Shown: positions 23,995-33,833, counted from the first letter of the stretch. The stretch is 64,000 nucleotides of DNA from Streptomyces canus 299MFChir4.1 (GCF_000383615.1 NZ_KB911582.1:450573-514572); one strand, 5' to 3'. Program-made: numbers and translations. Notes: generated by a model from the sequence alone, not told the origin.

Positions 23995-26715
23995 CTACCG
24001 GTGGTCGCTTCCGTTCGCCGTGATCGCCGCGCGCCCCGCCTCAAGTCGGGCGACCGGGATGCGGAACGGGGAGCAGGAGACGTAGTCCAGACCCACCTCG
24101 TGGAAGAAGTGGACCGACTCCGGGTCGCCGCCGTGCTCGCCGCAGACGCCGAGCTTGAGCTCCGGGCGGGTCCTGCGCCCCGCCTCCGCGGCCAGCTTCA
24201 CCAGGGAGCCGACGCCGTCCTTGTCGATCGTCTCGAACGGCGACACCCCGAAGATGCCCTTCTCCAGGTAGGCGGTGAAGAAGGAGGCCTCCACGTCGTC
24301 CCGGCTGAAGCCCCACACCGTCTGGGTGAGGTCGTTCGTGCCGAAGGAGAAGAACTCCGCCGCCTCCGCGATCTGCCCGGCGGTCAGCGCGGCGCGCGGC
24401 AGCTCGATCATCGTGCCGATCGACAGCTTCAGCTCCACGCCCGTCGCCGCCTCGACCTCCGCGACGACCTGGTCGGCCTCCTCGCGGACGATCTCCAGTT
24501 CCTGGACGGTGCCGACGAGCGGGATCATGATCTCCGCGCGCGGGTCGCCCTTGGCGTTCTTGCGCTCGGCCGCGGCCTCCGCGATCGCCCGGACCTGCAT
24601 GGTGAACAGGCCGGGGATGACCAGACCGAGGCGCACTCCGCGCAGGCCCAGCATCGGGTTCTGCTCGTGCAGGCGGTGCACGGCCTGCAGGAGACGCAGC
24701 TCGTTCTCGTGCGGCTCCTGGCGGGACTCCGCGAGGGCCACGCGGACCGACAGCTCGGTGATGTCGGGGAGGAACTCGTGCAGCGGCGGGTCCAGGAGGC
24801 GGACCGTCACCGGAAGGCCGTCCATCGCCGAGAACAGCTCCACGAAGTCCTTCTTCTGGAGCGGGAGCAGCGCCTTCAGCGACTCCTCGCGCTCGTCCTC
24901 TGTGTCGGCCAGGATGAGCCGCTCGACCAGCTCACGGCGGTCACCGAGGAACATGTGCTCGGTCCGGCACAGGCCGATGCCCTGCGCGCCGAAGCGACGG
25001 GCCCGCAGCGCGTCCTCGGCGTTGTCCGCGTTGGCACGGACCCGCAGCCGGCGCTTGCGGTCCGCGAACGCCATGATCCGGTGCACGGCCTCGACCAGCT
25101 CGTCGGCGTCGTTGGCGCCCGCGTGCATCCGGCCCTCGAAGTACTCCACGACGGGAGACGGGACGACCGGAACCTCGCCCAGGTAGACCTTCCCGGACGA
25201 CCCGTCGATGGAGATCAGGTCGCCCTCCTCCACCACGTGCCCGCCCGGAACCGTCATCCGGCGCCGCTTGGTGTCGACCTCCAGCTCCTCGGCGCCGCAG
25301 ACACAGGTCTTGCCCATGCCGCGCGCTACGACGGCCGCGTGGGAGGTCTTGCCGCCCCGGGAGGTCAGGATGCCCTCGGCCGCGATCATGCCGTCCAGGT
25401 CGTCGGGGTTGGTCTCCCGGCGGACCAGGATGACCTTCTCGCCCGAACGGGACCACTTGACGGCCGTGTACGAGTCGAAGACCGCCTTGCCGACGGCCGC
25501 GCCCGGCGAGGCCGCGATGCCCCGGCCGACCTGCGCGACCTTGGTGTTCTCGTCGAAGCGCGGGAACATCAGCTGGGCCAGCTGGGCGCCGGTGACGCGC
25601 TGGAGCGCCTCTGCCTCGTCGATCAGGCCCTGGTCGACGAGCTGGGTCGCGATCCGGAAGGCCGCGCCCGCCGTGCGCTTGCCGACCCGGGTCTGGAGCA
25701 TCCACAGCTGACCGCGCTCGATGGTGAACTCGATGTCGCAGAGGTCCTTGTAGTGGTTCTCCAGCGTCTCCATGATCTGCATCAGCTGGTCGTACGACTT
25801 CTTGTCGATCTGCTCCAGCTCCGCGAGCGGGACGGTGTTGCGGATGCCCGCGACGACGTCCTCGCCCTGCGCGTTCTGGAGGTAGTCGCCGTAGACGCCC
25901 TGGTGGCCGGAGGCGGGGTCGCGGGTGAAGGCGACGCCGGTGCCGGAGTCGGGGCCGAGGTTGCCGAAGACCATCGAGCAGACATTGACCGCGGTGCCCA
26001 GGTCGCCGGGGATGCGCTCCTGGCGGCGGTAGAGCTTGGCGCGGTCGGTGTTCCAGGAGTCGAAGACCGCGTGGATGGCGAGGTCCATCTGCTCGCGCGC
26101 GTCCTGCGGGAAGTCCCGGCCCGCCTCCTTCTTGACGATCTTCTTGAAGGCGGTGACGAGCTTCTTGAGGTCGGCGGCCTCCAGGTCGGTGTCGACCGAG
26201 ACCTTCTTGGCCTCCTTGGCCTTCTCCAGAGCCTCCTCGAAGAGGTCGCCGTCGACGCCGAGGACGGTCTTGCCGAACATCTGGATGAGGCGCCGGTAGG
26301 AGTCCCAGGCGAAGCGGTCGTCGCCGGCCTGCTGGGCGAGACCCTGGACCGACTTGTCGGAGAGGCCGATGTTCAGGACCGTGTCCATCATTCCCGGCAT
26401 GGAGAACTTCGCGCCCGAGCGGACCGAGACGAGCAGCGGGTCGTCGGCCTGGCCGAGCTTCTTGCCCATGCGCTGCTCCAGCGCGTCGAGGTGCGCACTC
26501 ACCTCGTCACGCAGTGCCGCCGGCTCCTCGCCGCTCTCCAGGTAGACCTTGCAGGCTTCGGTCGTGATGGTGAAGCCGGGGGGAACGGGGAGTCCCAGGT
26601 TGGTCATCTCGGCGAGGTTCGCGCCCTTGCCACCCAGGAGGTCCTTGAGGTCCTTGTTTCCCTCGGTGAAGTCGTAGACGAACTTCGCTACGTGGGGTTC
26701 TTTGTTTTCCGACAC
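23995..26715 (-). CDS. ppdK: Pyruvate, phosphate dikinase
   Basis: Interconverts pyruvate, ATP and phosphate with PEP, AMP and diphosphate, linking glycolysis and gluconeogenesis. The 906 residues contain the N-terminal ATP-grasp domain (GGKGANLAEM; VNVCSMVFGNLG), the swivelling phosphohistidine domain with GGKTSHAAVVARG (His near 459) and the C-terminal PEP-binding barrel (GTNDLTQ; GVCGEHGG). GTG 26715 (VSENKEPHVAKFVYDF) was chosen from the family start; an upstream in-frame extension lacks homology. GGGAG upstream. Monocistronic, ended by hairpin 23841. Confidence 0.97.
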   Translation of the reverse strand: MSENKEPHVAKFVYDFTEGNKDLKDLLGGKGANLAEMTNLGLPVPPGFTITTEACKVYLESGEEPAALRDEVSAHLDALEQRMGKKLGQADDPLLVSVRSGAKFSMPGMMDTVLNIGLSDKSVQGLAQQAGDDRFAWDSYRRLIQMFGKTVLGVDGDLFEEALEKAKEAKKVSVDTDLEAADLKKLVTAFKKIVKKEAGRDFPQDAREQMDLAIHAVFDSWNTDRAKLYRRQERIPGDLGTAVNVCSMVFGNLGPDSGTGVAFTRDPASGHQGVYGDYLQNAQGEDVVAGIRNTVPLAELEQIDKKSYDQLMQIMETLENHYKDLCDIEFTIERGQLWMLQTRVGKRTAGAAFRIATQLVDQGLIDEAEALQRVTGAQLAQLMFPRFDENTKVAQVGRGIAASPGAAVGKAVFDSYTAVKWSRSGEKVILVRRETNPDDLDGMIAAEGILTSRGGKTSHAAVVARGMGKTCVCGAEELEVDTKRRRMTVPGGHVVEEGDLISIDGSSGKVYLGEVPVVPSPVVEYFEGRMHAGANDADELVEAVHRIMAFADRKRRLRVRANADNAEDALRARRFGAQGIGLCRTEHMFLGDRRELVERLILADTEDEREESLKALLPLQKKDFVELFSAMDGLPVTVRLLDPPLHEFLPDITELSVRVALAESRQEPHENELRLLQAVHRLHEQNPMLGLRGVRLGLVIPGLFTMQVRAIAEAAAERKNAKGDPRAEIMIPLVGTVQELEIVREEADQVVAEVEAATGVELKLSIGTMIELPRAALTAGQIAEAAEFFSFGTNDLTQTVWGFSRDDVEASFFTAYLEKGIFGVSPFETIDKDGVGSLVKLAAEAGRRTRPELKLGVCGEHGGDPESVHFFHEVGLDYVSCSPFRIPVARLEAGRAAITANGSDHR

Positions 26716-27121
26716 GGGTCTCGACTCCCTCGAGGACGCGGTGGCTGCCCTGACGGCGAGGAACATACCCAGATCGAAGGCGTCTGGGTACGTCTACTCG
26801 GGCGTCATACGCCCGTAACCAGCCGTCCGCCAGCGGATCGAAAGTCAAAGCTTGGCAAGCGACACGGGCCCGATGTTTTCACTTCTTGAACGCAATAACC
26901 CTCGCAAGCCGCCAGAATCGCTCATCTGAGCGGCAGGCGGCACGCCTGATTTCGATCGATGAACGATCAAGGGGTGGCACTCAGTGCCACCCCTTGGAGA
27001 AGTGCAGTCGCCCAAGATCCGCTCATTCGAGCGCGACCCCTATCAAGCGTGGCGAGAATCACGCTGCCACAGCGCACCGGATTTCACCATGCGGACGAGT
27101 ATCGGGACCGCAACACGGACG
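26716..27121. other. 406-bp intergenic region between ppdK and the ROK gene
   Basis: No gene is supported. It should hold the ppdK promoter (minus strand), and next to it a 7-bp stem with a 3-base loop (26799-26815) 84 bases before the ppdK start, a possible operator. The ROK-side hairpin at 26968 is listed separately. The rest is less GC-rich than the genes around it. Confidence 0.6.
26968..26996 (-). terminator. Hairpin terminator after the ROK regulator
   Basis: Perfect 13-bp stem (26968-26980 with 26984-26996) with a TCA loop, about 125 bases downstream of the ROK stop on the minus strand. It separates the ROK transcript from ppdK. Confidence 0.75.
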
Positions 27122-28324
27122 TCATACGCCCATGGCCAGCAACCGCTCCTCGACCCGCTCGGGCGCGTACAGACACTCCACGACCAGCGCACCCGCCCCG
27201 ACCAGCCCGGCCCGCTCCCCCAGCCGCGAGGTCACGACCTCCAGGCCGGCGGTGGAGCGCGGCAGCGCCCGCTGGTACAGCAGCTCCCGGACACCGGTGA
27301 GGAAGGGAGTTCCGGCCAAATCCCCGGCGATCATCAGGACCCCGGGGTTCAGCAGGGTCACCACGGTCGCGAGGACGTCCCCGACGTGCCGCCCCGCCTC
27401 CCGCGCGAGCGCCGCCGCCTCGGGATGCCCGGACGCCAGCAGGTCCCGCACGTCCGAGCCCGAGGCCGCGGGCACCCCGGCCGCCGCCAGCCGACGGGCC
27501 ACGGCACCTCCGCTCGCGACGGCGGCGAGGCAGCCGTAGGACCCGCACCGGCACAGCGCCTCCGCGCCGGCCGGCACCCGGATGTGGCCGAGGTCGCCCG
27601 CGCCGCCGTCGATGCCCCGGTAGACCGAGCCGTCGACCACGACTCCGGCGCCGATGCCGGTCGAGACCTTGACCAGCACGAACGCCGAGCAGTCGGGGTG
27701 GGAGGTGCGCTGTTCGCCGTACGCCATGAGGTTGGCGTCGTTGTCGACGAGCACCGGGACCGGGCCCGCGCCGGTGTGCTCGGTGAAGGCTCTGGCGAGG
27801 CGGCCTCGTATGTCGTAGCCGTCCCAGCCGGGCATGATCGGCGGCTGGACCACCCGGCCGCTCTCCAGGTCGACCGGGCCCGGCACGGCGAGCCCGATCC
27901 CGCAGACCTCCGCCGCCCGCCGCCCCGCCTTCTCCAGCAGTTCGGCGAACCAGTGGCCCAGCTCGCCGAGCACCGCGTCCGGGCCGTCCTCGATCACCAG
28001 GGTGCCGCTGTGCTCGGCGAGGATCTCGCCGGTCAGGGAGAGCACGGCCGCGCGCGCGTGGCGGGTCTCCAGGTCGGCGGCGAGGACCACGGCGTGGGCG
28101 TCGTCGAACTCCAGGGTGATGGAGGGGCGGCCGCCCAGCGGGGAGTCCACGGGGCCTCCGGCGCCCTCGCGCAGCCAGCCCGCGCGGAAGAGCCGGTCGA
28201 GGCGCTGGCCGACGGTCGCCCGGGACAGTCCGGTGGCCTGCTGGAGCGCGCCGCGCGTGACGGCTCGCCCGCTGCGCACCAGTTCGAGCAGATCTCCGGC
28301 GCCGGTCTGACTCCGTCCACCCAT
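27122..28324 (-). CDS. ROK-family transcriptional repressor
   Basis: A 400-residue sugar-responsive regulator: N-terminal winged helix (about residues 8-65, with TRGALQQATGLSRATVGQRLDRL), then an ROK sugar-kinase-like domain with VPGPVD, LVDNDANLMAYGE, KVSTGIGAGVVVDG and the zinc-binding cluster GHIRVPAG...CRCGSYGCLAAVASG. The catalytic Asp region DNDAN is present, as in many non-kinase repressors. ATG 28324 with AAGGGGG five bases upstream; a GTG two codons earlier is less likely. It is divergent from the two glycosidase genes at 28445, so it probably controls them. Confidence 0.9.
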   Translation of the reverse strand: MGGRSQTGAGDLLELVRSGRAVTRGALQQATGLSRATVGQRLDRLFRAGWLREGAGGPVDSPLGGRPSITLEFDDAHAVVLAADLETRHARAAVLSLTGEILAEHSGTLVIEDGPDAVLGELGHWFAELLEKAGRRAAEVCGIGLAVPGPVDLESGRVVQPPIMPGWDGYDIRGRLARAFTEHTGAGPVPVLVDNDANLMAYGEQRTSHPDCSAFVLVKVSTGIGAGVVVDGSVYRGIDGGAGDLGHIRVPAGAEALCRCGSYGCLAAVASGGAVARRLAAAGVPAASGSDVRDLLASGHPEAAALAREAGRHVGDVLATVVTLLNPGVLMIAGDLAGTPFLTGVRELLYQRALPRSTAGLEVVTSRLGERAGLVGAGALVVECLYAPERVEERLLAMGV

Positions 28325-28402
28325 GCGCACCCCCTTGTGTTTCCCAACTCTGCATTACATATTGAGTTTTGCGTGTTAAATAGACGTAACCCTACGGTAG
28401 CC

Positions 28403-28419
28403 CTGACCGAACCGGTCAG
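28403..28419. promoter_or_regulatory. Inverted repeat in the ROK/glycosidase divergent promoter
   Basis: A perfect 7-bp inverted repeat, CTGACCG-aac-CGGTCAG, lies 26 bases before the glycosidase start in a 120-bp AT-rich divergent region (for example 28352-28382). It is a candidate operator for the ROK protein; ROK operators are usually longer and AT-rich, so the AT-rich part may matter as well. Confidence 0.4.
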
Positions 28420-28444
28420 CCACACGTCTTTCGGGGAGCCCCGA

Positions 28445-29893
28445 GTGGATCGCACTGCCCAGCTCATCAGCCGTTCCGCGGAGCGCTCGATCGCATACGA
28501 TCCGCCGGGTTCGCCGCCTTCCCTGCACGTGGGGGCGGCGAGGGTGCTGGAGGGCAACTGGACCGGCGCCTCCACGGTGCCCTCGCGCGGTCTGTACCCG
28601 CACCAGTGGTCCTGGGACTCCGCATTCATCGCGATCGGCCTGCGCCACCTCTCGCCGCTGCGGGCGCAGACGGAGCTGGAGACCCTGCTGACCGCCCAGT
28701 GGGGCGACGGGCGTGTCCCGCACATCGTCTTCAACCCCTCCGTACCGCTCGACGCCTACTTCCCGAGCCCCGACTTCTGGCGCTCCTCCACCGCGGGGCG
28801 CACGGCGGGCGCCCCGCGCACCGTACAGACGTCCGGCATCGTGCAGCCACCGGTCCACGCGCTGGCCGCGTGGCTGGTCCACCGCGCCGACCCCGGTCTG
28901 TCCCGGTCGCGCGGCTTCCTCGCCCGGGTGTACCCCCGTCTGGCCGCCTGGCACCGCTATCTCCTGCACCGCCGGGACCTGGGCGGCGGCGGCCTCGCGT
29001 CCGTCGTGCACCCCTGGGAACAGGGTATGGACAACAGCCCCGCCTGGGACCTCCCGCTCTCCCGTGTCACCCCGGCCCCGGCCCGCTCCTTCCGCCGCGC
29101 CGACCTCGACCACGGGGCGGCCGAGGACCGGCCGACGGACCTGGACTACGGACGGTACGTGCGCCTCGCGACGGACTACCGGGACGCCGGGTACAGGGAT
29201 GGGCCGGGCGGGGGTCGGGGTGCCGGCACCGGCGGGTTCGCCGTCGAGGACCCCGCCTTCAACGCCCTGCTCATCGCCTCCGAGCACGCCCTCGCCCGGA
29301 TCGCCGCCGAACTGGGCGCACCCGGCACGGCCCGGCACGCGCGCGCGGAGCGGCTCACGGAGGCTCTGGTGGAGCGGCTGTGGGACCCGGCGAGCGGGAT
29401 GTTCCTGTGCCGGGACCTCAGGGCCCCCGCCCCGGACGGCCGCGGCGCCCTGATCCCCGAGCGCGGTGTCTCCGGCCTCGTCCCGCTCCTCCTCCCCGGC
29501 CTCCCGCGGGCCATCGTCTCAACCCTCCTGCACACCGCGTCCGGCCCCCACTTCGGCCTCGGTACCACCACCCGCCTCCTGCCCAGCTACGACCTCCTCG
29601 GCGAGGCCTTCGACCCGCACCGCTACTGGCGCGGCCCGGCCTGGTTCAACACCGCCTGGCTCGTGGAGCGAGGGCTGCGCACCCAGGGGGAGCTCCCACA
29701 GGCCGACGCCCTGCGGCAGTCGGTCCTCGAACTCGCCGAGAAGACCGACTTCGCGGAGTACGTCGACCCGTACACCGGCGAGGCCTGCGGGGCGACCGGC
29801 TTCAGCTGGACCGCCGCGCTCGCGCTCGACCTGCTGCACAGCGACACCACAGTCACGGCGGACATGGAACTCAAGGGAGGGAACCGGCGATGA
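28445..29893 (+). CDS. Glycoside hydrolase, (alpha/alpha)6-barrel (GH63/MGH1-like)
   Basis: A 482-residue cytoplasmic protein without signal peptide. Motifs typical of the GH63-type/mannosylglycerate-hydrolase-like barrel include LYPHQWSWDSAFIAIGL near residue 50, PHIVFNP, a WEQGMDNSPAWD segment near residue 190 (the candidate general-acid Asp), and YWRGPAWFNTAWLVERGL with CGATGFSWTAALALDL near the end. Such enzymes cleave small alpha-glucosides or alpha-mannosyl osmolytes. GTG start with GGGGAG upstream. Its stop overlaps the next gene by ATGA, so both are made together. Exact substrate not inferable. Confidence 0.85.
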   Translation: MDRTAQLISRSAERSIAYDPPGSPPSLHVGAARVLEGNWTGASTVPSRGLYPHQWSWDSAFIAIGLRHLSPLRAQTELETLLTAQWGDGRVPHIVFNPSVPLDAYFPSPDFWRSSTAGRTAGAPRTVQTSGIVQPPVHALAAWLVHRADPGLSRSRGFLARVYPRLAAWHRYLLHRRDLGGGGLASVVHPWEQGMDNSPAWDLPLSRVTPAPARSFRRADLDHGAAEDRPTDLDYGRYVRLATDYRDAGYRDGPGGGRGAGTGGFAVEDPAFNALLIASEHALARIAAELGAPGTARHARAERLTEALVERLWDPASGMFLCRDLRAPAPDGRGALIPERGVSGLVPLLLPGLPRAIVSTLLHTASGPHFGLGTTTRLLPSYDLLGEAFDPHRYWRGPAWFNTAWLVERGLRTQGELPQADALRQSVLELAEKTDFAEYVDPYTGEACGATGFSWTAALALDLLHSDTTVTADMELKGGNRR

Positions 29894-31830
29894 CGGACCG
29901 GCATCATCTGCTCGTGCACGGCGGGACGTTCGCTGCCGTGGGGGACAGCGGCGACATCAGCGGCGTCCGGAGCGCCGGCAGTTCCCCGGACGGGTTGTTC
30001 GTCCGCGACGCCCGGCACCTGAGCCGCTGGCAGCTCACGGTCGACGGCGCGGTACCGGAGGCCCTGTCGCCGGTGGCCGACGGCGACACCGCGCGCTGTG
30101 TCCTCGTCCCGCGAGGCGGCCGCCAGGAACCCCCCGCGCACACCCTCTTCCGCGAACAGGCGGCGGGGGACGGCTCGTTCGTCGAATCCCTCCGGATCAC
30201 CAGCAACCGGCCGGTACCGACGACGGTCCGGCTCGCGATCACCGCGGACGCCGACTTCACCGACCAGTTCGAACTCCGCTCCGACCACCGCACCTACACG
30301 AAGACCGGCGCGACCCGCACCCGCGAAGTCCTCGACGACGGCGTGGAGTTCGGCTATCAGCGCCGCGAATGGCGTTCCTGTACGACGGTGACGGCCGACC
30401 CCGCCCCGGACGGCGTCGAGGAGACGGGCACCGGAGCCAGGCGCCTGGTGTGGAAGCTCGATCTGGAGCCGCACGGCACGGCCGAGCTGACCCTGCGCGT
30501 GATGGCCCGCCCGCACGGCGACCGGCGGACCCGCCGGGTACCGAGCTCCCCCGCCGCCCTGAACCGTCAACTCCTCGCGATGGAGGGCGAGTTCGTGGAG
30601 GGCGTGGCCTTCCCGACCGGCTGGCCCGAGCTGGCCGCCGCCTGCGCCCGCGGTCTCGCCGACCTCGCCTCGCTCCAGGTCCCGGCGACCGGCCCGGACG
30701 GCGAGGAGCTGCGCGTGCCGGCCGCCGGAGCCCCCTGGTTCCTCACCCTCCTCGGCCGCGACGCCCTCCTCACCGCGCTCTTCGCCCTCCCCTACCGCCC
30801 CCAGCTGGCCGCCGCGACCCTGCCCGCGCTCGCCGCGACCCAGGCCACCGAGGTCGGCGCGGCCTCCGTGGCCCAGCCCGGCAAGATCGTGCACGAGGTG
30901 CGGCACGGGGAGCTCGCGCACTTCGAGCAGGTGCCGTACGGCCGCTACTACGGCTCGGTCGACGCGACCCCGCTGTTCCTCGTCCTGCTCGGCGCCTATG
31001 TGGAACAGACCGGGGACGCCTCCCTCGCCCGGCGCCTGGAGTCCCACGCCCGCGCCGCGATCGGCTGGATGCTCGACCACGGCGGCCTCACCTCGCGCGG
31101 CTACCTCGTCTACCGCGCCGACCAGGGCGGCCTCGCCAACCAGAACTGGAAGGACTCCCCAGGCTCGATCTGCGGCGCCGACGGGACCCGCCCGAGCGGC
31201 CCGGTGATGGCGGCGGGCGCCCAGGGCTACGCGTACGACGCGCTGCGCCGGACCGCGTGGGTCGCCCGCACGGTGTGGGGGGACGAGACGTACGCGGCCC
31301 TCCTCGAACAGGCCGCGGCGGATCTGCGGGACCGCTTCCAGCGGGACTTCTGGATGCCGGACCGCTCCTTCCCGGCCCTCGCACTGGACGGAGAGGGCGG
31401 CCAGGTCGACGCGCTGGCATCCGACGCAGGACATCTGCTGTGGTCCGGGCTGCTCGACAAGGAGTACGGCGAGCTGGTGGGCCGGCGCCTGCTGGAGCCG
31501 GACTTCTTCTCCGGCTGGGGCGTACGCACCCTGGCCTCCGGCCAGCCGGCCTACCACCCGCTCTCCTACCACCGGGGCTCGGTCTGGCCGCACGACAACG
31601 CGCTGATCACGCTGGGGCTCGCCCGCTACGGCCTGCACGACGAGGCGCGGGCGGTGGCGCACGGGCTGGTGGACGCGGCGACGGCGACCGGGCACCGGTT
31701 GCCGGAGGTGCTGGCGGGGTACGGGCGGGAGTCCCACGGCGAGCCGGTGCCGTATCCGCACGCGTGCGTGCGGGAGTCGCGGTCCGCGGCGGCCCCTCTC
31801 GCCTTGCTGACGGCGGTCGGCGGCGCCTGA
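29890..31830 (+). CDS. Glycogen-debranching N-terminal-domain protein, amylo-1,6-glucosidase-like
   Basis: A 646-residue protein. The N-terminal beta domain (HHLLVHGGTFAAVGDSGDI...GLFVRDARHLSRW) is the GDE N-terminal-like domain, and the rest is an (alpha/alpha)6 barrel with APWFLTLLGRDALLTAL, NQNWKDSPGSI, HLLWSGLL and YHRGSVWPHDNALI, the last two being hallmark motifs of GH13-associated/GH15-like debranching barrels. No signal peptide. Translationally coupled to the gene before it, and under the likely ROK control, so the two appear to process one internal glycan or glycoside in sequence. Confidence 0.87.
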   Translation: MTDRHHLLVHGGTFAAVGDSGDISGVRSAGSSPDGLFVRDARHLSRWQLTVDGAVPEALSPVADGDTARCVLVPRGGRQEPPAHTLFREQAAGDGSFVESLRITSNRPVPTTVRLAITADADFTDQFELRSDHRTYTKTGATRTREVLDDGVEFGYQRREWRSCTTVTADPAPDGVEETGTGARRLVWKLDLEPHGTAELTLRVMARPHGDRRTRRVPSSPAALNRQLLAMEGEFVEGVAFPTGWPELAAACARGLADLASLQVPATGPDGEELRVPAAGAPWFLTLLGRDALLTALFALPYRPQLAAATLPALAATQATEVGAASVAQPGKIVHEVRHGELAHFEQVPYGRYYGSVDATPLFLVLLGAYVEQTGDASLARRLESHARAAIGWMLDHGGLTSRGYLVYRADQGGLANQNWKDSPGSICGADGTRPSGPVMAAGAQGYAYDALRRTAWVARTVWGDETYAALLEQAAADLRDRFQRDFWMPDRSFPALALDGEGGQVDALASDAGHLLWSGLLDKEYGELVGRRLLEPDFFSGWGVRTLASGQPAYHPLSYHRGSVWPHDNALITLGLARYGLHDEARAVAHGLVDAATATGHRLPEVLAGYGRESHGEPVPYPHACVRESRSAAAPLALLTAVGGA

Positions 31831-31918
31831 TCGGAGGGGTGGACCTGTTGGCCAGGCGTTTGCCCGGTGTTTGCTCTGGCCGGTGAACTGTGGCTCGAGG
31901 CGAGCCGTACGGGACTGT

Positions 31919-31949
31919 GGCGGATCCGAGACCCCATATCGGGTCCGCC
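31919..31949. promoter_or_regulatory. Near-perfect hairpin before the sulfatase-fold gene
   Basis: Arms 31919-31929 and 31939-31949 pair at 10 of 11 positions around a 9-base loop, 33 bases before the GTG at 31982. It could be a terminator of the glycosidase pair or an operator of the next gene. Confidence 0.35.
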
Positions 31950-31981
31950 TTCCACCACGGACCGTACGGAAGGACCCTCGG

Positions 31982-33718
31982 GTGTCCGAGACCCTTGCAG
32001 AGAGCACGTCACCCGAGGTCGAGGCGGCCGACACGGACCAGCAGTCCCCGCGCGCGAGGTTCGTCCGGTGGCGGGAGGCCCACCCCACCGCCGTACGGAA
32101 CGTGCGCTGGGCCCTGAACATCCTCGCCGCCGTGCTCGTCCTCGGGGCCCTGCTCCTGCCGAACAAGATCGCCTACCTGCAGCCGCGGGCGTTCGTGCGG
32201 ATTCCGGCCGAGGCGATCATCGGGGCGGCCGTGATGCTCGCGCTGCCGCGCCGGCCGCGGCTGGTGGTGGCCGTGGTGTCCGGCGCGGGGCTCGGGGTGA
32301 TGACGATCCTGAACCTGCTCGACATGGGCTTCAACGACTACCTCGGGCGGCCCTTCAACCCCGTCCTCGACTGGGAGCTGCTCGACGACGCGCAGTCGTA
32401 CGTCGCGGACTCGATGGGCGGGGCCGTGGCGGTCGCGGCCGTGATCGGCGTGGTCGTCCTGGTGCTCCTGGTCCTGGCCGTCATGACGCTGGCGATGGTC
32501 CGGCTGAGCGGCCTGCTGGTCCTGGACCGCCGGGCGGCCACCCGCGGCACCCTCCTCGCCGCCACCGTCTGGGTCACCTGTTCCGCCCTCGGCCTCCAGG
32601 TCCTCGGCATCCCGCTGGCCTCCGAACACACCGCCGCGCTCACCGCGCTCCAGGCGAAACGGGTGGTGTACACCGTGCGGGACGAGGCGGATTTCCAGAA
32701 GGTGGCCAAGGTCGACGCCTTCGGGAACACGCCGGGCGCCCAGCTGGTGCCCGACCTGCGCGGCAAGGACATGATCTTCACCTTCATCGAGAGCTACGGG
32801 CGCAGCGCCGTCGAGGACCCGGGCATCGCGCCCGGCGTCGACAAGACCCTCGACACGAGCACCGCGGCCCTCGCGAAGGCCGGCTTCCACGCGAAGAGCG
32901 GGTGGCTCACCTCGGCGACGTACGGCGGCAGCAGCTGGCTCGGCCACTCGACGACCCTCTCCGGCCTCTGGATCGACAACCAGCAGCGCTACCGCACGGT
33001 CATGGCCAGCGACCACCTCAGCCTCACCAAGGCCTTCAGGAAGACCGGCGCCTGGGACACGGTCGGGGTGATGCCGGGCGTCCAGAAGGGCTGGCCGGAA
33101 CAGAAGTACTACGGCCTCGACAAGGTCTACAACGCCTTCCAACTCGGCTACCAGGGCCCCAAGTTCAGCTGGTCGACCATGCCCGACCAGTACGCCCTGG
33201 AGGCCTACCAGAAGCGGATCCACGGCAAGAAGCGCGACAAGCCGCTGATGTCCGAGATCATCCTGACCTCCAGCCACCAGCCCTGGGCCCCCATCCCGAA
33301 GACGGTCGACTGGAACGACCTCGGCGACGGCTCGGTCTTCAAGGCCATCCAGAAGGCGGGCAACAAAGCATCCGACATCATCGCCGACCCCACCCGCTCC
33401 AAGCAGGAGTACGGCAAGTCCATCTCCTACTCGGTCACTTCACTGACCCAGTGGCTGGAGCGCTACGGCAACGACGACACGGTCCTCGTCTTCCTCGGCG
33501 ACCACCAGCCGATCGCCCGGGTCAGCGGCGAGAACGCCAGCCGTGACGTGCCGATCTCCATCGTCGCCAAGGATCCCAAGGTCCTCGACAAGATCACGTC
33601 CTGGAACTGGACAGACGGCCTCAAGCCGGCCCACAACGCCCCCGTCTGGAAAATGAGCTCCTTCCGAGACCGCTTCCTGAGGGCGTACGGCTCAACTCCG
33701 CACCCGTCGAAGGGGTGA
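31982..33718 (+). CDS. LtaS-like membrane sulfatase/phosphoglycerol transferase family protein
   Basis: A 578-residue protein with about four or five membrane segments in the first 220 residues and an extracellular alkaline-phosphatase-fold domain. Metal/nucleophile-region motifs: MIFTFIESYGRS near 266, TYGGSSWLGHSTTLSGL near 316 (Ser/Thr nucleophile region), HLSLTKAFRKTG and the histidine pair motif LVFLGDHQPIARVSG near 507. Family members transfer glycerol phosphate to make teichoic or related polymers, or remove sulfate/phosphate; which applies here is open. GTG start with GGAAGGA upstream. Monocistronic. Confidence 0.85.
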   Translation: MSETLAESTSPEVEAADTDQQSPRARFVRWREAHPTAVRNVRWALNILAAVLVLGALLLPNKIAYLQPRAFVRIPAEAIIGAAVMLALPRRPRLVVAVVSGAGLGVMTILNLLDMGFNDYLGRPFNPVLDWELLDDAQSYVADSMGGAVAVAAVIGVVVLVLLVLAVMTLAMVRLSGLLVLDRRAATRGTLLAATVWVTCSALGLQVLGIPLASEHTAALTALQAKRVVYTVRDEADFQKVAKVDAFGNTPGAQLVPDLRGKDMIFTFIESYGRSAVEDPGIAPGVDKTLDTSTAALAKAGFHAKSGWLTSATYGGSSWLGHSTTLSGLWIDNQQRYRTVMASDHLSLTKAFRKTGAWDTVGVMPGVQKGWPEQKYYGLDKVYNAFQLGYQGPKFSWSTMPDQYALEAYQKRIHGKKRDKPLMSEIILTSSHQPWAPIPKTVDWNDLGDGSVFKAIQKAGNKASDIIADPTRSKQEYGKSISYSVTSLTQWLERYGNDDTVLVFLGDHQPIARVSGENASRDVPISIVAKDPKVLDKITSWNWTDGLKPAHNAPVWKMSSFRDRFLRAYGSTPHPSKG

Positions 33719-33788
33719 CGCTGCGCTGGGCTTGAGCCCGGCGCCTATGGGGTGCCGGGTCAGGTTGTCGAGCGAGTGCGGGTCCGTC

Positions 33789-33833
33789 GTGGCTGGTCGC
33801 GAAGTTCCCCGCGCCCCTAGGTGGGACAGGTGG
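33789..33833. repeat. Streptomyces intergenic repeat, forward copy
   Basis: GTGGCTGGTCGCG-AAGTTCCCCGCGCCCCT, then a GGTGGGACAGGTGG tail. Matches 6246-6291, the inverted 34001-34026 and a worn copy at 36731-36778. Confidence 0.75.

Noticed and set aside
26799..26815. Terminator for ppdK upstream transcript
   Set aside because: Only 7 bp and placed in front of ppdK; better listed as possible operator.
31919..31949. tRNA or riboswitch
   Set aside because: Only one simple hairpin; no cloverleaf or aptamer pattern.
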